Shown: positions 56,797-64,000 of the stretch, in pieces
Layout: each line of letters starts with the position of its first letter
Numbering within the stretch: position 1 is the stretch's first letter
Program-made: the position numbers and the translations under genes
Notes under the pieces: generated by a model
Databases searched by the model: none
Seen by the model: only the letters and a program-made list of their open reading frames with translations
What the model was told of the DNA's origin: nothing
Assembly: GCF_000715075.1 (NCBI RefSeq)
Contig: NC_134082.1
Coordinates: 59,359,466-59,423,465 of the forward strand
Direction of reading: 5' to 3'
Source of the DNA: Nicotiana tabacum
Lineage: Eukaryota; Streptophyta; Magnoliopsida; Solanales; Solanaceae
DNA: 64,000 nt

Positions 56797-57330
56797 CTAG
56801 GGGAAGTAAAGCCCGTGCTATGCCGGGCCCATGCTTAAATGAATAAATTGACATAAATTAAGCTAATCTATGATTTGACTTTATATTCCATAGATTAGGT
56901 ATGATCAACAAATTTTGTCTTAATTTAAGATATGATCATGAGGAAAGTCAAGTTAATATCAATGTGACATGTTCCTTTTTTTCTTTTATAATTTTGCAAT
57001 AGAGTTGTGGAATTATGAAGTTAATATATAAGTGTGGCAAGTTTGTTTTTTTGTTCTTCAGTATGAGTATGTTTTCATGTACTTTATTTCGTTAAAATTT
57101 GATGCTAAAGATGATATAGTTTTTCACGTGAATCTTCTATAGTGATTTATATTCTATAGCATGGGTGAAAGGGTATAAATTAAACCTTGTAAGAAAAATG
57201 CCCCTTTTGAGATAGGGGCGAGCAAAAGAGCTATTGTACACTCAACCCATTTGCTAAAATTACATTGGAAGAAAATCCAGTATTATATTCACGTTGTCCA
57301 ACATATAGTTAACACATTACCTATAGTAGA
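56797..57330 (-). mobile_element. Helitron-like element H2, minus strand; far end uncertain
   Basis: The 3' end is textbook on the minus strand: a GCCCG/CGGGC hairpin (56811-56828), 10 nt, then CTAG (56797-56800), followed by T. The 5' end is less sure. TCTACTATAGG at 57330 fits the TC rule and is preceded by A, and it directly abuts the G LTR start. No coding capacity is seen. Confidence 0.55.
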
Positions 57331-58127
57331 TGTAACGATCCGACCGGTCATTTTGAGTTCTAGCGCGTCGTTCAGTAATTTGAGGCCATTAGCAGTTTCA
57401 CTTCAGGTATTATGACTTGTACGCATGGTCGGAATTGAATTTTGGGAAGTTTGGAGTTGATTTGGAAAGAAAATTCTCATTTCGGAAGCTTTAAGTTGAA
57501 AGAATTGACTAAGATTGGATTTTTAGGTAAACGACCTCGGAATGGGGATGCGAAGGTTTTAGCAGGTTCGTATGATGATTTCGGACTTGGGCTTATGTCT
57601 GGATCAAGTTTTGGAAGACCCGGGAACGTTTCGGCACCTATTGTGGAAGTTAGCATTTTTGGAAGAATTTCATAAGTTTGGGTTGAAGTGCATTTCAGTG
57701 TTATCAATGTCCGTTTGGGATTCCGAGTCTGGGAATAGCTCTCTATAGTGATTCTGGTGTTGGAAGTGCGATCGAAAGTCAATTCGGGGGTCTGTGGGTC
57801 ATTTGGCTAAAGATAGAAATTTGACGGTTTTTGAGGAGTTTGACCGGAAGTGGACTTTTTGAATTCGGGGTTGAAATTCAATTTCGGAAGTTGGATAGGT
57901 CCGTAATGTTGAATGTGACTTGTGTGCAAAATTTGAGATCAATCGGACGTGATTTGATAGGTTTCAACATCGAATGTAGAAGTTTGAATTTCTAAAGTTC
58001 ATTAAATTTGAATTGGGGAGCAATTCATGATTTCGATATTGTTTGATGTGATTTGAGGCTTCGAGCAGGTCTGTGTTATGTTATGGGACGGGTTTGTGTG
58101 ATTGGACGGGACCCTGGGTCATTTTGA
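57331..58127 (+). repeat. LTR fragment G, plus strand
   Basis: It begins TGTAACGATCCGACCGGTCA, a start of the same type as B's LTR, and continues as LTR-type sequence. It stops abruptly at CCTGGGTCATTTTG, where the next bases are minus-strand RT of F. The open frames at 57442-57782 are not genes. See findings for a link to 63681-64000. Confidence 0.8.
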
Positions 58128-58622
58128 AAACTTTGCATATAACTTCTTTTCCCTCAGGGTCTGAAGTACTATCCTCAGGTGCTACTCATGATCTTCCCGA
58201 TTCCGAGAATACACCAGAATGTCATCAATAAAGACAATGACAAAAGAGTCAAGATATGGCCGGAATACACTGTGCATCAAATGCATAAAGGTTGCTGGGG
58301 CATTGGTCAGCCCAAACGACATAACAAGAAACTCGTAATGACCATACCGAGTCCTGAAAGAAGTCTTCGGGATATCTGGCTCCCAAATCTTCAACTAATG
58401 GTAACCTGAGCGCAAGTCAATATGAGAAAACACCCATGCGCCCTGAAGCTGGTCAAACAAATCATCAATACGAGGCAAAGGATAACAGTTCTTCACTGTA
58501 ACCTTGTTCAATTGGCGATAATCAATACACATACGCATAGAACCATCCTTTTTCTTCACAAACAAGATAGGAGCACCCCAATGTGATACACTAGGTCGAA
58601 TAAAACCCTTATCAAGCAATTC
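58128..58622 (-). pseudogene. pol: Element F reverse transcriptase, truncated
   Basis: RT with [51 protein letters not shown] (first Asp), then TAG at 58395. Next come [20 protein letters not shown] and the catalytic [13 protein letters not shown] at 58182 follows, and then the same frame continues HLRIVLQTLREKKLYAKFSK before the abrupt switch to LTR fragment G at about 58128. Everything after palm/thumb is gone. The single frame shows that only point stops, not indels, broke this part before the truncation. Confidence 0.93.
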
Positions 58623-59510
58623 CTACAACTGATCCTTCAACTCCTTCAACTCAGGAGGAGCCATATGATACGGAAGAATGGAAATGGGCTGAGTGCCCAG
58701 CAACAAATCAATGCCGAAATCAATATCTCTATCAGGCGGCATGCCTGGGAGATCAGCTGGAAACACATGGAAAAAGTCCCGTACTACTGGAACTGAATCA
58801 ACTGAAGGGGGATCAATACTAACATCTCTCACATAGGCTAGATACGCGTCATACCCCTTCTCAACCATACGCTGAGCTTTAAGGAAAGAAATAACTCTAC
58901 TGGGAGTGTGATCTAAAGCACCCCTCCACTCAACACGTGGTATACCTGGCATATCCAGCGTCACGGTCTTGGCGTGACAATCAAGAATAGCATAATGGGA
59001 TGACAACCAATCCATGACCAAGATAATATCAAAGTCTACCATACTGGGCAATAATAAATCGGCTCTGGTCTCAAAACCACTAAGAGCAACCAAACACAAC
59101 CGATAAACGCGGTCCACAACAAGAGAATCACCCACAGGAGTAGAAACATAAATAGGGGAACTCAAAGAATCCCGAGATACACCCAAATGCGGAGCAAAAT
59201 AAGAAGACACATAAGAATAGGTGGAGCCTGGATCGATTAGAACCGATGCATATCTGTGACAAACCAATATAATACCTGTGATGATAGAATCAGAGGCAAC
59301 AACCTTGGTACAGGCAGGAAGGGCGTAGTATCGGGCTTGGCCTCCCTCTCTAGTGTGACCTCTACCTCCCCGACCTCCACCTCTAGCCGATTGAGCAGGT
59401 GGGGTAGCAACTGGAGCTGTAACGATAGCCTGAGAACTCTGCGTGGCATACTGTGGCTGAGAAGTCTGTGGAGGTGCATTCCTCCCAAGTCTAGGGCAAT
59501 CCCTCACCAT
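58623..59510 (-). pseudogene. pro: Element F zinc knuckle end and protease
   Basis: The frame begins inside the gag knuckle. Just upstream, CFECGDSLYMVRDC has the knuckle His changed to Tyr. A Gln/Pro/Ala and Gly/Arg-rich linker follows, then protease. The active site is LIDPGSTYSYVSSYFAPHLG (near residue 90), followed by VDRVYRLCLVALSG and the core VDFDIILVMDWLSSHYAILD. The linker to RT includes the GTQPISILPYHMAPPELKEL block, and TAG (58623-58625) ends the frame just before RT. It is the best preserved protease in the window. Confidence 0.92.
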
Positions 59511-59774
59511 ATAGAGGCTGTCACCACACTCGAAACAAGCTCTAGGAGGACGTGGCGACTATGACTGGCTCGGGCCAGGTCTGCTAGACTAGCCCCTGAA
59601 AGCACTCCGCGCAGGAGGCGCGCTAGAAACTAGAGGTAAATAATAAGGCTCCTGAGGCCTAGGAGGAGCTGGAGTACTACTAGCTGCTGGAAGAGCTGAA
59701 TGAACAGGGCAACTCATATAACCCCTACCATGACGACCTGCAGCTGGGGTACGAGCACCAGAATAATGGCCCGA

Positions 59775-60356
59775 CTATCGAGACCTCTTGGCCTCCCTCT
59801 CCTCCCTCTCCCTTGCATGCATACCCTCAATCCTCCTAGCATTGCTCACCACCTGCTGATAAGGAATATCCATCTCCAACTCACGAGCCATGCTATACCT
59901 GATGCTGGGAATAAGCCCCTCAATAAACCGGCAAACCCTCTCATGAACAGTAGAAACCAAGGTTGGTGCATGCCTAGCCAAGCTAGTATAACGGACAACA
60001 TACTCTGAGATAGTCACAGCACCCTGGCGCAAATGCTCAAACTCGGCGTGCCATGCATCGCTGAGGCTCTGAGGAACAAACTTTCTCAGAAATAGATCTG
60101 AAAACCGGGTCCAAGTCAGCGAAGCAGCCTCGTCTGGATTGTCTAACTCATAGGTGCGCCACCACTCATGGGCAACTCCTTGAAGTTGGAAATTAGTGAA
60201 TGAAACCCTGCTCGATCCAGATATACACATAGTACGGATGATAGGGTAGCACTCCTCCAGAAATCCTAAGGCATCCTCTGATGCTAAGCCACTAAATATC
60301 GGAGGATCATACTTCTTGAACCTCTCAAGTCTCTGTTTCTCTTCCTCCGAAGCCAC
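59775..60356 (-). pseudogene. gag: Element F gag capsid core
   Basis: Retrotransposon gag core: LERFKKYDPPIFSGLASEDA, the GVAHEWWRTYELDNP block, FLRKFVPQSLSDAWHAEFEH and ISEYVVRYTSLARHAP. It ends with a charged MHAREREEREAKRSR helix at TAG. The N-terminal part (60771-60436) is in another frame. The downstream stretch 59770-59511 is the knuckle-linker with further breaks but the same frame as the protease. Confidence 0.9.
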
Positions 60357-60435
60357 TCCTCTGTCCTCGGGATGGCCTGGGGCTACAGGCTGTACAGGAA
60401 TAATCTCTGGGACCTAGTCAACATGCACTCGCTGC

Positions 60436-60771
60436 TCAAGAGTACGGGCTGCGGGCGGCGGGAGTCTGTGCTCCTCCCCCGGCCTGGGATGTGGCTGCAG
60501 CAAGGGGAAGCAACCCTGCCTGAGCCAAAGTGGTGTACATACTCATGAACTGTGCCAAAGTCTCCTGAAATGCTAGCGTGGTGGTAGCAGTAGGTGTGTC
60601 AGATGCTTGGACACCGACTGGCACTGCTGGTGGCTCCTCGGTAACAACTCGCACAAGTGCTCTAGCCGCACCACGTGTGCGTCCTCGACCTCTATCTCGG
60701 CCCCAGCCTCTGACGGCTGCAGTAGGGGGCGCGAGTGCCTGATCATCTCGGGTAGCACATGTCCTCACCAT
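60436..60771 (-). pseudogene. Element F gag N-terminal region
   Basis: Starts MVRTCATRDDQALAPPTAAV at 60771. It has an Arg/Gly-rich patch (GWGRDRGRGRTRGA), then a helix AFQETLAQFMSMYTTLAQAG. It is typical of the poorly conserved N-terminus of this gag family. The frame is lost before the capsid core by an indel. The start is chosen because it is the first ATG after the primer site on this strand. Confidence 0.82.
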
Positions 60772-60958
60772 CTGTGAGAGAATAGAAGACAGAAGTTTAG
60801 AATTGTGATATCAAAAATCTCGCACGACAAGGAAATCAAATGAAGTGGAATTTTCCTAACAGTTACATAGCCTCTCGTAGATAAGTACAGACGTCTCCGT
60901 ACCGATCAGTGAAACTCTAATAAACCGGCTTGTGATCCATAACTCCTATGAACCTAGA

Positions 60959-60970
60959 GCTCTTATACCA
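60959..60970 (-). other. Element F primer binding site (initiator tRNA-Met type)
   Basis: On the minus strand TGGTATAAGAGC starts a few bases after the LTR end. It has one mismatch to the canonical TGGTATCAGAGC. Confidence 0.85.
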
Positions 60971-61674
60971 ACTTGTCACGACCCCAATTCACCCTCCGTG
61001 AACTATCGTGACGGCACCTAGTCTCTACGACTAGGTAAGCCTAACAATGCGGAAAATAACTAAACTTGCGGAATAATTAGTCAAAAGCCATAAATAACTG
61101 AAGGAAAACAATATTTAAATGTCGCTCGGCATATACACATAACTCCTCAATAATACGATACACTATCCCAAAACCCGGAAACTCATGGAACCACAAGCCT
61201 TTGGAATATCTAACAGTCTACTCCAAAATATCTAACAAGAAAGTAAATACAAAAAGGCAATGTTTAACAGCTATAATAGAAAGGGACTTCTCGGTCTGCG
61301 GATGTGGTAGATGTACCTTGAAGTCTCTAGAGCGGTTGCCTCACCTCGCCTCAATGATGGTAAGACTGAGTCGACGTACCTGGATCTGCATATGAAAAAT
61401 ATGCGCAGAAAGGGCATGAGTACACCACAGCGGTACTCAGTAAGTGCCAAGTCTAACCTCGGTTGAGTAGTGACGAGGAAGGTTAGGGCCCTACTGAGAT
61501 CAAATAAGTATAGAAATTACAGAATAAGACAACAGTTCAATTTAGAATATACGGTAAGAATCTAATACATAATAATAAGGAAATTTAATAACTGAAGCAG
61601 AGATAAAGACAAAACACAAGGAAATACTACTCATAACACGGATGATAGCTGTGTGATCTCTCTGTATCCTCACT

Positions 61675-61860
61675 ACCTATGCCGGGATCTCTTGGTATCC
61701 CGAGGATCTCTCGGTATCCTCTATGTATACGAGAGATCTCTTGGTATCCCGAGGATCTTATAGTATCCTCAATATATATATTAGGGATCTTTTGGTATCC
61801 CAAGGATCTCTTGGTATCCTCAATGTACGTGCCATAGATCTCTTGGTATCCCGCACCTCA
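61675..61860. repeat. GATCTCTTGGTATCC minisatellite in F LTR
   Basis: About seven units of 24-27 bp of the same family as in solo LTR S, at the same relative position. Confidence 0.85.
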
Positions 61861-62762
61861 GGTCAATACATAAATACGTACAGGGGATCTCCCGGGATGT
61901 TGTCCCGTAGTCCCATAGTAAAAACACACATCAACAGCACAAGAACTACCCAATTAAGCTCAACTTCGTACCAATTAAATAGGAAATTCGAACCTAACAT
62001 GCTTCACATAATTCAACTATGGCAGTTTAAGCAAGTAAGAAGTTAAATCAATTAGACATACTTTTCTTAAGCTAACACATGCTTAAATAGTACAAACAAT
62101 AAACAGGAGAGTAATCATACTAGTGATACTTAGTGAAAACTGGATTTCCAACAATTAGCACAAGTACGGACTCGTCACCTTACGTACAAGGCATTTCAAT
62201 TAACAAATATATCAAAATCCTAAGGAAAAGTCCCCCACACAAGGTTAGGCAAGCCACTTACCTCGAACAAGATCAAATCAACCCGAAATCACGTTTTTAC
62301 CACGAGTATTCGACTCCAAATGGCCCAAATCTATTCAATTGCATATTGTAAATAACACCTCAAGTAACTGATTTCATAGTTACATTCTAAGCTAAAACGC
62401 GAAATTAGTTCAAATGACCAAAATGCCCCTCAAGCACATGTCTCGAAATCAGGTAAAATTTATATTTTCAGAATCCTCACACTCTCACGAGTTCATACAC
62501 ACCAAGAACACTGAAATCGGAGTCTAAATGGCCCCTCAAATCCTTATTTAAAGGTCTTTCATACCAAGCCCTAGTTTTCCCCAAATTCCACCCTTAATTT
62601 CCATAATTTCTAGCTCAAATCCATGAAATATTAGCGTAGGAACAAGTTTTAGGTCCAAATTCCTTACCTCAATGAAGTTCCTTGAAGTCCATCTCTCAAT
62701 TCGCCCCAAAAGCTCCCAAGCCGAGATAAAAATGGTGAAATAAACCTCCAAGTAGCGAAACC

Positions 62763-62990
62763 TCTTTTAAATTAATGCCCAGCAGTTTCTGCATCTGCGG
62801 TCCCGCATCTGCAGAACTTAGGTCGCATCTGTGATCTTCACTCAAGGCCCATTTTTCGCATCTGCGGTTACCTTTCCGCATGTGTGGTTTCGCTTTTGCG
62901 AAAAATATACTGCATATGCGGTTCCAGAAGAGATGGCCAAAATCCGCTTCTGCGGCGCCGCACCTGCGGAACCCAAACCGCAGGTGCGGC
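62763..62990 (-). promoter_or_regulatory. GCANNTGC cluster and TATA-like box in F LTR
   Basis: Words such as GCATCTGCGG, CCGCATCTGC, CCGCACCTGCGG and CCGCAGGTGCGG fill 62791-62990. On the minus strand they are followed by TTTAAAAG (62763-62770), the order seen in B's LTR. Confidence 0.5.
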
Positions 62991-63680
62991 TATGATAGTA
63001 CCAGCAGCTGAAGCTGCAGCTTAAATTCCAAAATTTTATCCGTCAACCATCCGAAATCATCCCGAGGCCTCCGGGACCTCAACCAAAAGCGCAAACATGT
63101 CCTAATACCTTATTCAAACTTTTTCCAATCTTCAAAATGCTTCAAACAACATCAAATCTACCAAAATATATCGGATTCAAGCCTAAGTTTCTAAGAATCT
63201 TCCGAAAAGCACTCCTTACATCAAAAACCCAACCAAATCACGTCCGAATGACCTGAAATTTTGCACACACATCCCAAATGACATAACGGAACTACTGTAA
63301 CTCTCAGAATTCCATTCCGACCCTCGGATCAAAATCTCGCTATCGAACCGGAAACTTCAAAAAAATTTAACTTTCAGCATTTCAAGCCTAAATTAGCTAC
63401 GGACCTCCAAAATACATTCTGAATACGCCCCTAAGCCCAAAATCACCTAACGGAGCTAACAGAACCATCGGATTTCCATTTCGAGGCCGTCTTCATACTA
63501 TTCCGACTACGATCAACTTTCCAACACTTAAGCTCTCATTTAGGGACTAAGTGTCCCAAAACTCTCCGAAACTTAAAACCGAACATCCCGGTAAATAAAA
63601 ATAGTAGAAATAGACTCGGGGGAAGCAATTAATAGGGGATCGGGGTGTTAAATCTTAAGACGACCGGCCGTGTCGTCACA

Positions 63681-64000
63681 CCTAAACACCCTAGAGGCGA
63701 TTTTGCTAATAGGTTTTCTTCCTAAAGTCATTGATAAGTGACTTTAATCTATTTCTTTTCAGTTACCCATTACGTTTCATATGTCTTCAATATTATATCT
63801 TGGATTTTCATGGTAGAAATTAGGGACTTGGATAAAATTAAGGGTTTTTAAAAATTTGGAATTTAGACCACGTATTGAGGTCAGATTTCGAAACAAATTA
63901 CATAATCGGGTTTGGGGTGAATGGATAATCAATTTTTGGTCCAAATCTCGGGTTTTGACCAAGCGGGCCTGAGGTTGACTTTTGTTGACTTTTTCAATAA
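63681..64000 (+). repeat. Plus-strand LTR interior fragment, possibly the rest of G
   Basis: This runs parallel to A's 3' LTR near 50100-50420 in content: a TTTTCAATTTATAACC-like start, then a block ending GGGTTTTGACCAAG. It is clearly the interior of a related LTR, in plus orientation. The window ends inside it. Confidence 0.7.

Larger units (their letters stand above)
58128..63680 (-). mobile_element. Element F: chromovirus, minus strand, 3' half deleted
   Basis: Reading right to left: 5' LTR, primer site, gag, protease, then RT, which ends shortly after the catalytic FIDD box at 58128. RNase H, integrase and the 3' LTR are missing. The sequence is of the same pol family as A. Its in-frame stops at 58623, 58395 and 58182 are all TAG. 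Confidence 0.92.
60974..63680 (-). repeat. Element F 5' LTR, 2.7 kb
   Basis: On the minus strand it starts TGTGACGACACGG (63680) and ends GGTCGTGACA (60974). It contains a GCANNTGC cluster, a TATA-like TTTAAAAG just downstream, and a GATCTCTTGGTATCC minisatellite. It has no 3' partner in the window. Short frames in it are not genes. Confidence 0.88.

Overview
This window is plant DNA, a eudicot and most likely a Solanaceae such as Nicotiana. That is inferred from the kinds of retrotransposons and from general resemblance to Solanaceae repeats, not from any host gene. I see no intact host gene. Essentially all 64 kb is a nest of decayed LTR retrotransposons of the Ty3/gypsy superfamily, plus two Helitron-like pieces. 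It looks like pericentromeric or intergenic heterochromatin.

Layout, using my own letters. Element D (minus strand gypsy, 51922-55085) is the oldest frame on the right of the nest and is cut inside its reverse transcriptase by element A. A is a plus-strand chromovirus with a chromodomain. It occupies 17138-18778 and 46971-51921, and its 5' LTR lies left of the window. A was hit twice. First, Tat/Ogre-type element E (1-17137, its 5' LTR cut by the window edge) sits in A's gag next to the zinc knuckle. Second, element B (18779-46965) sits inside A's reverse transcriptase with a perfect 5-bp target duplication GGTTT. Removing B rejoins A's frame exactly. B's own 3' LTR is split by element C (27976-46013, duplication GATAT/AATAT). 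C is an 18-kb gag-only element with 2.2-kb LTRs. C's leader carries a solo LTR, S (31462-35094, minus). Insertion depth is therefore D > A > B > C > S, with E a second branch inside A.

Right of D lie two minus-strand Helitron-like elements (H1 55086-56677 with one exon-like captured fragment; H2 from 56797). Next comes a plus-strand LTR fragment G (57331-58127). Then comes minus-strand chromovirus F (58128-63680), truncated in reverse transcriptase but with its 5' LTR, and finally a plus-strand LTR piece (63681-64000) that may be the other half of G.

How the parts work together: E encodes the full set (ORF1, gag, protease, RT, archaeal-type RNase H, integrase), but all are broken by stops, frameshifts and a deletion. 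C has no pol yet shares with E the tRNA-Arg-type primer site, the polypurine tract, a conserved U5 block and a recurring 65-nt untranslated motif. It therefore looks like a non-autonomous partner of E-type elements. B has kept LTRs, primer site and polypurine tract around an almost non-coding interior. No element in the window appears able to move now. The most interesting signals are the recurring 65-nt motif in E and C, a second primer-like site inside U5, palindromic GCANNTGC clusters upstream of LTR TATA boxes in four LTR families, and the Helitron with a spliceable exon.
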